Below are positions 42,093 to 49,979 of a stretch of 64,000 bases of DNA, one piece after another. The notes beneath the pieces are model-generated. The model did no database searches, was not told where the DNA came from, and saw nothing but the letters and a program-made list of their open reading frames with translations. A program made the translations under genes and the position numbers. The stretch is from positions 62,001 to 126,000 of the forward strand of contig JAWKVW010000009.1 in the NCBI GenBank assembly GCA_041397845.1, in the 5' to 3' direction. Source of the stretch: JAKPQE01 sp041397845 (GTDB lineage Bacteria; Pseudomonadota; Alphaproteobacteria; Rhizobiales; JAKPQE01). How positions within the stretch are numbered: the first letter of the stretch is position 1; each line of letters opens with the position of its first letter.

Positions 42093-42983
42093 ATGTGGGA
42101 CTATTCCGAGACCGTCAAGGATCACTTCTACAATCCGCGCAATGCGGGTGCGGTGACGGATGCCAATGCCGTCGGCGATGTCGGCTCGCTGTCGTGCGGC
42201 GACGCGCTGCGCCTGACGCTGAAGGTCAATCCGGCGACCGAGGTGATCGAGGCCGCCGGTTTCCAGACCTTCGGCTGCGGTTCGGCAATCGCCTCGTCCT
42301 CGGCGCTGACCGAGATCATCAGGGGCATGACGCTTGCCGACGCCCTCAAGGTCTCCAACCAGGACATCGCCGACTATCTCGACGGCCTGCCGCCGGAGAA
42401 GATGCACTGTTCGGTCATGGGTCGCGAAGCGCTGCAGGCGGCAGTCGCCAATTATCGCGGCGAGACCTTCAAGGACGACCACGAGGAGGGGGCGCTCGTC
42501 TGCAAGTGCTTTGCGGTCGATGCGGTGCTGATCGAGGAAACCGTTCGCGCCAACGATCTCGAAACGGTCGAGGAGGTGGCCTTCTACACCAAGGCCGGCG
42601 GCGGCTGCTCGTCCTGCCACGAGGCGATCGAGGAGATCCTGACGCGGGTGCTGGCCGAGCGCGGCCAGACCTTCGATCCGGAAGCGGCGCCGCGACCGGT
42701 CGTCGAGACGACGCCGGAGGCGCTCGTTGCCGGAATGACCGGCGTCCAGCGGATCCGCAAGATCGACGAGGTGATCGAGTCCCTGCGGCCGATGCTGCAG
42801 GCCGATGCCGGCGACGTCGAACTTGTCGAGGTCGTCGACGACAAGGTCTTCGTCAACATGAAGGGTGCCTGCATGAACTGCCAGATGGCGTCGGTCACGC
42901 TCAACGGCATCCAGCAGAAGCTTGTCGAGGCGCTTGGCGAATTCGTCCGGGTCCTGCCGGCCAGCCAGCTTGCCAAGGCGTGA
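42093..42983 (+). CDS. nifU: NifU, iron-sulfur cluster scaffold
   Basis: This 296-residue protein has all three NifU modules. An IscU-like N-domain has cysteines in SLSCGDAL, FGCGSAIA and MHCSVMG. A central 2Fe-2S domain has VCKCFAVDA and GGCSSCHEA. A C-terminal Nfu-like domain carries CMNCQMA. It assembles clusters for NifH and NifB with sulfur from NifS, the next gene. Confidence 0.96.
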   Translation: MWDYSETVKDHFYNPRNAGAVTDANAVGDVGSLSCGDALRLTLKVNPATEVIEAAGFQTFGCGSAIASSSALTEIIRGMTLADALKVSNQDIADYLDGLPPEKMHCSVMGREALQAAVANYRGETFKDDHEEGALVCKCFAVDAVLIEETVRANDLETVEEVAFYTKAGGGCSSCHEAIEEILTRVLAERGQTFDPEAAPRPVVETTPEALVAGMTGVQRIRKIDEVIESLRPMLQADAGDVELVEVVDDKVFVNMKGACMNCQMASVTLNGIQQKLVEALGEFVRVLPASQLAKA

Positions 42984-42994
42984 GGAAGACGACG

Positions 42995-44203
42995 ATGGAC
43001 GGCATCTATCTCGACAACAACGCCACCACCCGGGTCGACGAGGCCGTGGTTTCGGCCATGCTGCCCTATTTCACCGAGCAGTTCGGCAACCCGTCCTCGA
43101 TGCACCAGTTCGGCAATCGCGTCGGCCAGGCGATCAAGGAGGCGCGCGGCCGCATCCAGGCGCTGCTTGGCGCGGAACACGACAGCGAGATCATCTTCAC
43201 CTCGTGCGGGACGGAATCGGACTCGACCGCAATCCTCTCGGCGCTGAAGGCCCAGCCGGCCCGCCGCGAGATCATCACCACCAATGTCGAGCACCCGGCG
43301 GTTCTGGCTCTTTGCGAGAACCTCGAGAAGGACGGCTATACCGTCCACTACCTCAAGGTCGACGTCAGGGGCCGGCTCGATCTTGCCGAATATCGCAAGC
43401 TGCTGTCGGACAAGGTGGCGATCGTCTCGGCAATGTGGGCGAACAACGAGACCGGAACGCTGTTTCCCGTCGAGGAGATGGCCCGGCTGGCGAACGCCGC
43501 CGGCGTCATGTTCCACACCGACGCGGTCCAGGCGGTCGGCAAGGTGCCGATCGACCTGAAGAACAGCAAGATCGACATGCTGTCGCTCTCCGGCCACAAG
43601 CTGCACGCCCCGAAGGGCGTTGGCGTTCTCTATCTGCGGCGCGGCGTCCGCTTCCGGCCGCTGCTGCGTGGCGGTCATCAGGAGCGCGGCCGCCGGGCCG
43701 GCACCGAGAACACGGCCTCGATCGTCGCGCTCGGCAAGGCGGCCGAGCTGGCGCTGCTGCGCATGAAGGACGAGCAGACCCGGGTGCGGGCGCTGCGCGA
43801 CCGTCTCGAGGACGGCATCCTTGCTGCCGTGTCGCATGCCTTTGCCACCGGCGACGTCGACAACCGCCTGCCGAACACCTGCAACATCGCCTTCGAGTTC
43901 GTCGAGGGTGAAGCGATCCTGATGCTTCTCAACAAGCTCGGCATCGCCGCGTCGTCCGGCTCGGCCTGCACGTCGGGCTCGCTCGAGCCGTCGCACGTCA
44001 TGCGGGCCATGGACATCCCCTATACCGCCGCGCACGGCTCGATCCGCTTCTCGCTTTCGCACGAGAACAGCGCGGAGGAGATCGACAAGGTGATCGCCGC
44101 CGTGCCGCCGATCATCGCCCAGCTTCGCAAGCTTTCGCCCTACTGGAGCGACAACGGCCCGGTCGCCGACCCCGCCGCGGCGTTCGCTCCGGCGTATTCG
44201 TGA
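42995..44203 (+). CDS. nifS: NifS, cysteine desulfurase
   Basis: This 402-residue PLP enzyme has the cofactor lysine in SLSGHKLHAPKGVG (about residue 202) and the persulfide-forming active cysteine in SSGSACTSGSLEPSHV (about 325). The start is MDGIYLDNNATTR. It lies 11 bp after nifU and supplies sulfur for nitrogenase clusters. Confidence 0.96.
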   Translation: MDGIYLDNNATTRVDEAVVSAMLPYFTEQFGNPSSMHQFGNRVGQAIKEARGRIQALLGAEHDSEIIFTSCGTESDSTAILSALKAQPARREIITTNVEHPAVLALCENLEKDGYTVHYLKVDVRGRLDLAEYRKLLSDKVAIVSAMWANNETGTLFPVEEMARLANAAGVMFHTDAVQAVGKVPIDLKNSKIDMLSLSGHKLHAPKGVGVLYLRRGVRFRPLLRGGHQERGRRAGTENTASIVALGKAAELALLRMKDEQTRVRALRDRLEDGILAAVSHAFATGDVDNRLPNTCNIAFEFVEGEAILMLLNKLGIAASSGSACTSGSLEPSHVMRAMDIPYTAAHGSIRFSLSHENSAEEIDKVIAAVPPIIAQLRKLSPYWSDNGPVADPAAAFAPAYS

Positions 44204-44212
44204 GGGCTTGCG

Positions 44213-45352
44213 ATGGCCGACCCGCACCCGCCGGTGATCATCGACGACACGACGCTGCGCGATGGCGAGCAGACCGCCGGCGTTGCCTTCACGCTTGCCG
44301 AAAAGCTTGAGATTGCCCGACGGCTCGATGCCATCGGTGTGCCGGAGCTGGAGATCGGCATTCCGGCGATGGGGCCGCAGGAGCGGGACGTCATCCGCGC
44401 CATCGCCGGGCTTGGCCTCAGCGCGCGGCTTCTCGTCTGGTGCCGGATGACGGCGGCCGATCTTGCCGCCGCGACCGGTCTCGGCGTTGGCATGGTCGAC
44501 CTCTCGGTGCCGGTCTCCGACCAGCAGATCGAGCACAAGCTTGCCGGCAATCGCGAGGCGGTTGTGGAGCGCATCCGTGCCCTTGTGCCACGCGCGCTCG
44601 ATGCCGGTCTCGACGTCTGCGTCGGCGGCGAGGACGCCTCGCGCGCCGATCTCGATTTCCTGCAGCGGGTCGTCGAGGCGGCGGCCGAGGCCGGGGCGCG
44701 CCGCTTCCGCTTTGCCGACACCGTCGGCGTCATGGAGCCGTTCGGCACGGCGGCGGTATTCCGGCGCCTGCGGGCGGCAAGCGATCTCGAACTCGAAATG
44801 CATGCCCACGACGACTTTGGCCTGGCGACCGCCAATTCACTTGCCGCCGCCATGAACGGCGCGACGCATGTGAACACGACCGTCAACGGACTTGGCGAGC
44901 GCGCCGGCAACGCGCCGCTCGAGGAATTCGCCATGGCGATGAAGCACCTTCACCGTCGCGACACCGGCATCGCGCTTGCCGCCCTTGGCGAGGTCTCCGA
45001 TCTGGTCGCGGCCGCCTCCGGCCGGCCGGTTCCGCTGCAAAAGAGCATTGTCGGCCGCTCGGTCTACACGCATGAGTCCGGCATCCATGTCGACGGCATC
45101 CTCAAGGACCCGCGCAACTACCAGGGCGTCGACCCGACCGAGATCGGCCGTCGCCACGAGCTGGTGCTCGGCAAGCATTCGGGTACGGCCTCGGTCATCC
45201 ATGCCTATGGCGCGATCGGCCTCAAGGTCAGTCGCGACGAGGCCGGCCGCCTGCTCGGCGCCATCCGCGGGTTCGCCGAGGCGAAGAAACGGCCGCCGGA
45301 AGTGCTCGAGCTGCTCGATTTCCATCAGGCCATGCAGGCGAGCGGGGGATAG
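44213..45352 (+). CDS. nifV: NifV, homocitrate synthase
   Basis: This 379-residue DRE-TIM metallolyase makes homocitrate, the organic ligand of FeMo-co. Motifs are DTTLRDGEQTAGVAF (about residues 11-25), HAHDDFGLATANSL, NGLGERAGNAPLEE and HESGIHVDGIL. The C-terminal part ends at LLDFHQAM, shorter than leucine-type isopropylmalate synthases, as expected for NifV. Confidence 0.95.
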   Translation: MADPHPPVIIDDTTLRDGEQTAGVAFTLAEKLEIARRLDAIGVPELEIGIPAMGPQERDVIRAIAGLGLSARLLVWCRMTAADLAAATGLGVGMVDLSVPVSDQQIEHKLAGNREAVVERIRALVPRALDAGLDVCVGGEDASRADLDFLQRVVEAAAEAGARRFRFADTVGVMEPFGTAAVFRRLRAASDLELEMHAHDDFGLATANSLAAAMNGATHVNTTVNGLGERAGNAPLEEFAMAMKHLHRRDTGIALAALGEVSDLVAAASGRPVPLQKSIVGRSVYTHESGIHVDGILKDPRNYQGVDPTEIGRRHELVLGKHSGTASVIHAYGAIGLKVSRDEAGRLLGAIRGFAEAKKRPPEVLELLDFHQAMQASGG

Positions 45353-45355
45353 GCC

Positions 45356-46093
45356 ATGACGCTCGCCGGCACGATCCGCGACGACATCGCCTGTGTCTTC
45401 GAGCGCGATCCGGCGGCGCGTTCCACCCTCGAGGTTCTGGCCACCTATCCGGGCGTCCATGCGCTCATCTGGCACCGCATCGCCAATCGCCTCTGGCTCG
45501 GCAACTGGCGCTTTCTCGCCCGTTTCGTTTCCTGGGCCGGCCGGTTCTTCACCAATGTCGACATTCATCCGGGCGCGACCATCGGCCGGCGTTTCTTCAT
45601 CGATCATGGCGCCGGCGTCGTCATCGGCGAGACGGCGGAAATCGGCGACGGCGTGACGCTCTATCATGGCGTCACCCTCGGCGGCACGACCTGGAACAAG
45701 GGCAAGCGCCATCCGACCATCGAGGACAATGTCGTCATCGGCGCCGGCGCCAAGGTGCTCGGCGCCATCCGCATCGGCTGCAACGCGAAGATCGGCGCCA
45801 ATTCGGTCGTCGTCGGCAATGTCCCATCGGGTGCCACCGTCGTCGGCATTCCCGGCCGTGTGGTGCGCCGGCCCGAGAAAATCGCCTATTTCAATCCCTA
45901 CGGCATCGACCTCAACCACCACCTCATCCCCGATCCGGTCGCCGAGGCGATCGGCTGCCTCATCGAGCGCATCGAACGGCTGGAGAGCCAGCTTGCGGGC
46001 GCTGCGGCCCCGGCGGACGAATGCGAGAGCTGCGGCGCGGTCTCGGTCTGCGAATCCGGGCTTGTCCAGCGCAAGGAGGCGGCGCATGGCTGA
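45356..46093 (+). CDS. cysE: Serine O-acetyltransferase (nif-linked CysE)
   Basis: This 245-residue hexapeptide-repeat enzyme has an N-terminal helical domain (VHALIWHRIANRLW) and left-handed beta-helix repeats with HPGATIGRRFFIDHGAGVVIGE and GVTLGGTTWNKGKRHP. It makes O-acetylserine, boosting cysteine supply for NifS. The tail has paired cysteines (CESCGAVSVCESG). It overlaps the next gene by 8 bp. Confidence 0.93.
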   Translation: MTLAGTIRDDIACVFERDPAARSTLEVLATYPGVHALIWHRIANRLWLGNWRFLARFVSWAGRFFTNVDIHPGATIGRRFFIDHGAGVVIGETAEIGDGVTLYHGVTLGGTTWNKGKRHPTIEDNVVIGAGAKVLGAIRIGCNAKIGANSVVVGNVPSGATVVGIPGRVVRRPEKIAYFNPYGIDLNHHLIPDPVAEAIGCLIERIERLESQLAGAAAPADECESCGAVSVCESGLVQRKEAAHG

Positions 46094-46640
46094 ACCCTTG
46101 CGGGCGCCGACGGCGGCCATCGACCTTCTCGATTTCTCCGGCGAGGCGCTTTATTTCGACGAGCCGAACCTGCCGGTGGTGGCCGAACTCATCGCGACCG
46201 CGCAAGCGGCACCAGCGCCGGCTCTGGCACGGGCGCGGCTGGAAGAGGCGCTGCGCCTCGCCCCGGACGACCTCACCGTCATCGTCGCGCTCTACCGGTT
46301 TTTCTATTTCCAGCACGACTTCGCCGCCGCGCTGCCCGTCGCCGCCCTTGCCATGAACGCGGCCGGACGCCGCCTCAACATTCCCGGCGACTGGCGCGCG
46401 CTGAAGCCGGCCGACATCGAGCGATCCGGGCGGGCCAGCATGGCGATGACCCGGTTCTATCTCTGGGCGCTGAAGGGCGAGGCCTATCTGCTGATGCGGC
46501 TCGGCCGCTTCGAGGACGCCGTTGCGCCGCTTGAAAAGCTGGTCGAACTCGATGCCGCCGACCGGCTCGGCGGGTCCGGTCTGCTCGATCTTGCCCGCAA
46601 GACTGTGTCGGATCTGTCAGAAACCGGGAGCATCCTATGA
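46086..46640 (+). CDS. TPR-like nif-cluster protein
   Basis: This 184-residue helical protein starts at an ATG inside the end of cysE. ARLEEALRLAPDDLTVIVALYRFFYFQHDFAAAL and ALKGEAYLLMRLGRFEDAV look like two to three degenerate TPR repeats (positions about 45-80 and 125-165). Between cysE and nifW it is conserved in other nif clusters, as far as I recall. A chaperone-like binding role in nitrogenase maturation is an inference. Confidence 0.6.
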   Translation: MAEPLRAPTAAIDLLDFSGEALYFDEPNLPVVAELIATAQAAPAPALARARLEEALRLAPDDLTVIVALYRFFYFQHDFAAALPVAALAMNAAGRRLNIPGDWRALKPADIERSGRASMAMTRFYLWALKGEAYLLMRLGRFEDAVAPLEKLVELDAADRLGGSGLLDLARKTVSDLSETGSIL

Positions 46641-46959
46641 GAAACGCCGAGCTCGAAGCCGAACTGGAAGACCTCTCCAGCGCCGAGGATTTCTTCCATT
46701 TCTTTGACATCGAGACCGAGCCGAGGGTGGTGTTCGTCAACCGGCTGCACATCCTGCAGCGCTTCCACGACTATCTCGAAATCGACATGGCGGGGCCGCA
46801 GGGCGGCGAGTCGTGGTGGGACTACTACACCCGCAACCTCCGGCGTGCCTATGACGATTTCGTCGGCTCGGATGCAGCGAACCGAGAAGGTCTTCAAGGT
46901 CTTCCCACGACCAGGCGAGAAAGCCCGCCTTCGTGCCGCTCGAAGACCTGCTGAAGTAG
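46637..46959 (+). CDS. nifW: NifW, nitrogenase stabilising protein (two frameshifts near 3' end)
   Basis: LEDLSSAEDFFHFFDIE and FVNRLHILQRFHDYL identify NifW, a protein that associates with MoFe protein and protects it from oxygen. The first frame is good to YDDFVGSDA. Then TEKVFKVF continues in another frame from about 46882, and ARKPAFVPLEDLLK in a third from about 46903 to the stop at 46959. The joined protein is about 107 residues, the normal size. The ATG overlaps the preceding stop. Confidence 0.88.
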
Positions 46960-46970
46960 GGACGGGCGCC

Positions 46971-47486
46971 ATGGAGAGACCGCGCTTCGACTACGGCGAC
47001 GAGGTGCGCGTCGTTCGCAATCTGCGCAACGACGGCACGTTCCCCGGCGTTGCGACCGGCAGCCTGCTCGTGCGGCGCGGCTCGATCGGCGTGGTGCGCG
47101 ATATCGGCACGTTCCTCCAGGACCAGATCATCTATTCGATCCATTTCACCGAGGCCGACATTCTCGTCGGCTGCCGCGATCGCGAGGTCATCGCCATCGA
47201 CGACCCCTGGGTGCCGAGCCGCTTCGAGTTCGGCGAGATGGTGGCGGCACGGCTCGCCCTCGGCATTGGCGGCAAGATCGTCGTCGAGGCCGGGGAGGTC
47301 GGCGAGATCATCAAGGTGCTGCGCGATCTGCCGGGCGGCGTTGCCTATCACGTCAATTTCCCCGGCCGGATGTTGCAGGTGCCCGAAACCGCGCTCGAGG
47401 ATGCGCCGGCCGGCGCGGGAAGCCGCGGGGCGGGCGAGAATTGCGCGGGAGGCGGTGCGGGAGACGGGGAGGGTGCGTCGTGCTGA
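46971..47486 (+). CDS. nifZ: NifZ, nitrogenase maturation protein
   Basis: This 171-residue protein has PRFDYGDEVRVVRNLRNDGTF and RRGSIGVVRDIGTFLQDQIIY near the start and a repeat of the same beta motif (FEFGEMVAARLAL...GEVGEIIKVL), the double-barrel pattern of longer NifZ proteins. NifZ helps form the second P-cluster of NifDK. The C-terminus is a low-complexity Gly/Ala tail. It overlaps nifM by 7 bp. Confidence 0.92.
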   Translation: MERPRFDYGDEVRVVRNLRNDGTFPGVATGSLLVRRGSIGVVRDIGTFLQDQIIYSIHFTEADILVGCRDREVIAIDDPWVPSRFEFGEMVAARLALGIGGKIVVEAGEVGEIIKVLRDLPGGVAYHVNFPGRMLQVPETALEDAPAGAGSRGAGENCAGGGAGDGEGASC

Positions 47487-48379
47487 AGGCGGGCATTGTC
47501 GCTCATCACCGGCTGCGCGCGGCGCTCGCCCTTTACGGGCGCACCATGAGCGATCTCGACGCGATCGAGCGAGCTGCCGCAATCCGCGAGGCGGAACGCT
47601 CGCTCATCGTCGAGGCGGCCGTGCTTGAAAGCCCAGAGGCGGCCGGCGTCGTCATTCCGCCGAGCGCCCTCGACGAAACGGTCAGCGACGTCCAGAGCCG
47701 CTATGACAGCCCGGAGGATTTTGCGGCGGATCTTGCCGGCAACGCGCTCGACGAGGCCGGGCTTCGCGAGGCCCTTGCCCGCGAACTGAAGGTCGAGGCC
47801 GTGCTGGAGAAAATCGCGGCCGGCGCATCGCCGGTCGAAGAGGCCGACGTCCGCGCCTGGTACGACGCCCATCCGGACAAGTTCGACCAGCCGGAAACAC
47901 GGCTCGGGCGGCACATCCTCATCACCATCAACGAGGACATGCCGGACAACAGCCGGTCGATGGCGCTTGGCCGCATTGCCGCGCTTCGGGCTGGGATGCG
48001 GGGCGGCCTTGCTGAATTTCACAATCTTGCCGGCCGGCACTCGGAATGTCCGAGCGCGCTCGACGGCGGGCGGCTCGGGCGCCTCGGCCGCGGCCAGCTC
48101 TATCCCGCGCTCGACGGCGCGCTGTTCGAGATGATGGAAGGCGAGACCAGCCAGCCTATTGAGAGCGAGATCGGCTTCCATCTGCTCTTTTGCGAGAAGA
48201 TCTATCCGGCCGGGGTCGTTCCATACGAAGCGGCGCGCGGGAAAATCCGCACAGCGATGATGAAGAAGCGCCGCGAAGCCCGCCAGACGGCCTGGCTGGC
48301 GGCGCTCTTGAAGAGAACCGCGACCCTTGCCCGGGCAGAGACAAGCGAATCCGGCTGGAAGGAGACAAGCCATGCCTGA
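47480..48379 (+). CDS. nifM: NifM, parvulin-type peptidyl-prolyl isomerase for NifH
   Basis: This 299-residue protein is read from the GTG at 47480 overlapping nifZ. The N-terminal half is helical, and the C-terminal parvulin domain has TRLGRHILITINEDMPDN and GGRLGRLGRGQLYPALDGAL followed by GFHLLFCEKIYPAG. NifM is required to fold or activate NifH in enterobacteria and Azotobacter. Its presence in an alphaproteobacterium is less usual and goes with the nifL found here. Confidence 0.88.
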   Translation: MLKAGIVAHHRLRAALALYGRTMSDLDAIERAAAIREAERSLIVEAAVLESPEAAGVVIPPSALDETVSDVQSRYDSPEDFAADLAGNALDEAGLREALARELKVEAVLEKIAAGASPVEEADVRAWYDAHPDKFDQPETRLGRHILITINEDMPDNSRSMALGRIAALRAGMRGGLAEFHNLAGRHSECPSALDGGRLGRLGRGQLYPALDGALFEMMEGETSQPIESEIGFHLLFCEKIYPAGVVPYEAARGKIRTAMMKKRREARQTAWLAALLKRTATLARAETSESGWKETSHA

Positions 48380-49349
48380 ATTCTCACGCCGACATCTGTT
48401 GCTTGCCGGTGCCGCCTTTGGCGCGGCCTGCGCGCTTCCGGCCATGCCGGCCATTCTCAAGGGCGGTGCGGCGGAACGCGTTCTCGTCGTCGGCGGCGGC
48501 AAGGCCGGCGCGGCGGCGGCGCTGGCCGAGCGGTCGACCCGCCCTGACGCCGGTCTCCTCCTCGTCGAGCGCGACCCGACCCAGCTTCGCCCCGCGGCAG
48601 GGGAAAGCCTCGTTGCCGGTCCGGCCCGAGGCGCTGGCTTTGCGCGGCTTCATGCCGCCGGCATCGAGGTCGCCGTCGATGAAATCCGCGATATCGACTG
48701 GGTGAATGGCCGGGCCGGCGCGATCAGCGGCCGCGTGTTCGGCTTTGACCGGATCGTTGTCGCACCGGGCATCAGCGGGCGCGACGAAGGCATTGCCGGA
48801 TATGACGGCGATGCCGCCGATTTCCTGCCGCACGGCTGGTTCGGCACGGCGAGCACCCGCCGGCTGGCGGCCCAGATCCGCGCCATGGCCGATGGCGGGA
48901 CAGTGCTGATCCGCATTCCCGCCGGCCGGATGCGGTTTGCGGACGGGCCGTTCGCCCGCGCCGCGGAAATCGCTGCCTATCTCGGCCGCAACAAGCCGGC
49001 ATCAAAGGTGCTGGTTCTCGATCACGGCGATACCGGCGCGGGCCGGGCACAGCGGATCGCCGGAAACTCTGACGGGCGAATTGAATATATTTCCGGCCGC
49101 GAGTTCGGCGCCATCGAGCGTGTCGATGCCGCCGGTCGCGTGCTTTTCGGCGTGCACGGGCAAGTGCGTGCCGACGTCATCAATTTCATTCCGGCGCAGA
49201 AGGCCGGGGAAATCGCCGAGCGCGCCGGCCTTGCGGATGCGACCGGCTGGTGTCCGGCAGATGCGGGCCGAAAGGTCTCGTGTCTCCAGCCCCGCGCCAT
49301 CCTTGCCGGCGACGCGGCGTTCGAGCGAGAAGACGCGATCGCGTCGTGA
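48372..49349 (+). CDS. FAD-dependent flavocytochrome c sulfide dehydrogenase-like protein, 3'-truncated
   Basis: The product has 325 residues, against about 420 for FccB-type flavoproteins. The N-terminus has a Tat-like signal (SRRHLLLAGAAFGAAC), then the Rossmann motif RVLVVGGGKAGAAAA and the FAD segment RIVVAPGI. VINFIPAQKAGEIAERAG and GWCPAD are the usual FccB central segments. The sequence ends soon after AILAGDAAFE, where the second FAD motif begins, so the C-terminal redox and interface part is missing. The cut lies at the right border of the island. It overlaps nifM by 8 bp and would be co-transcribed. Confidence 0.6.
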   Translation: MPEFSRRHLLLAGAAFGAACALPAMPAILKGGAAERVLVVGGGKAGAAAALAERSTRPDAGLLLVERDPTQLRPAAGESLVAGPARGAGFARLHAAGIEVAVDEIRDIDWVNGRAGAISGRVFGFDRIVVAPGISGRDEGIAGYDGDAADFLPHGWFGTASTRRLAAQIRAMADGGTVLIRIPAGRMRFADGPFARAAEIAAYLGRNKPASKVLVLDHGDTGAGRAQRIAGNSDGRIEYISGREFGAIERVDAAGRVLFGVHGQVRADVINFIPAQKAGEIAERAGLADATGWCPADAGRKVSCLQPRAILAGDAAFEREDAIAS

Positions 49350-49396
49350 TTTGCGGGTTCTTCCGCCCGGCGTGCAGGCCGCCACGGGACTTGCAG

Positions 49397-49617
49397 GGCG
49401 CGCGACGGCTCGATCAGGCGCTGGCCGTCTTTATCGGCGTCGGGCTGCCATGAGGGGCTGTTGCAGTTCCTCATCCCGGAGCCCGACTACCGGTTTGGCT
49501 ATGCCGGTGTCGTGATCTTCTATCTGGCGCCGGCGGCAGTGCCTTTCCGCTATGTCCCGGCCCTGTCGGCACGGGCAGGCAAGATGTCGTCCGGCAGGGA
49601 TGACCTGGGCCGGCACC
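49397..49617 (+). pseudogene. Degraded 3' copy of the membrane-protein gene at 8555-9895 (right flanking repeat)
   Basis: In two frames it translates to ALAVFIGVGL and then CHEGLLQFLIPEPDYRFGYAG and VVIFYLAPAAVPFRYVPALSARAG. This corresponds to the last 70-75 residues of the protein at 8555-9895 (ALAVFLGVGLCYQGLF..., FRYLRALSARAR). There is no start, a two-base gap near 49450 and a TGA at 49451, so it is a remnant. It lies 48 bp beyond the truncated flavoprotein gene and in the same orientation as the left copy. The remaining sequence of 49350-49709 holds only this remnant and the tRNA terminator. Confidence 0.75.
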
Positions 49618-49662
49618 AGTCCACTGAATTTTGCGGCCTTTTGCGAAGCCCTTTGTCCAGAC

Positions 49663-49686
49663 AAAAAAACCGGCCTTTCGGCCGGC
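49663..49686 (-). terminator. Rho-independent terminator of tRNA-Met
   Basis: On the minus strand there is a 6-bp perfect stem (CCGGCC/GGCCGG with a GAAA loop), followed by seven T. It lies 24 bp beyond the tRNA 3' end and is a strong intrinsic terminator. Confidence 0.85.
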
Positions 49687-49709
49687 TCGTTCGTCTGTTC
49701 GTTCAGGGT

Positions 49710-49786
49710 TGGTAGCGGAGGAGGGATTTGAACCCCCGACACAAGGATTATGATTCCTCTGCTCTGACCAACTGAGCTACTCCGCC
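49710..49786 (-). tRNA. tRNA-Met (anticodon CAT), CCA encoded
   Basis: This is a 77-base cloverleaf on the minus strand: acceptor GGCGGAG/CTCCGCT, D-arm AGCTCAGTTGGTCAGAGC, anticodon loop ATCATAA with anticodon CAT, T-arm GGGGGTTCAAATCCCTC, and an encoded terminal CCA. The sequence is the elongator-methionine type of alphaproteobacteria. It lies just outside the right border of the nif island. Confidence 0.93.
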
Positions 49787-49829
49787 CCCGGCGCGTCCTC
49801 CCCGAAGGGCGGCGCGACGAACAGGCGGC

Positions 49830-49858
49830 ATATAAGAACCGAGGTAAGGTGCTGTCAA
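49830..49858 (-). promoter_or_regulatory. Housekeeping promoter of tRNA-Met
   Basis: On the minus strand, TTGACA (49853-49858) is followed after 17 bp by TTATAT (49830-49835). It is 44 bp upstream of the tRNA 5' end. Confidence 0.65.
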
Positions 49859-49891
49859 GCGTTGCAGATCGAGGTTTCCGACCGAATGCCG

Positions 49892-49921
49892 AAAAGTCAG
49901 GAATCGAGCCTCTTTCCTGAC
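49892..49921 (-). terminator. Terminator downstream of pmtA
   Basis: An 8-bp perfect stem (GTCAGGAA/TTCCTGAC) with a 10-base loop. On the minus strand it is followed by CTTTTC. It lies 59 bp after the pmtA stop. Confidence 0.65.
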
Positions 49922-49979
49922 GGGATGGCAGGCGGTGCGCCCCGGCCGATGCCTTTCGGCGCGGTTCGGGCGGGCCGCC

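Noticed and set aside
42584..44809. 741-codon minus-strand ORF opposite nifU, nifS and nifV
   Set aside because: All three sense genes are intact and conserved; the antisense frame is a GC-driven shadow.
49710..49786. tRNA-Met 3' end as the attachment site of the island
   Set aside because: No copy of the tRNA 3' end is visible at the left border near 9900, and no integrase gene is present; the flanking repeat is the membrane-protein gene end instead.
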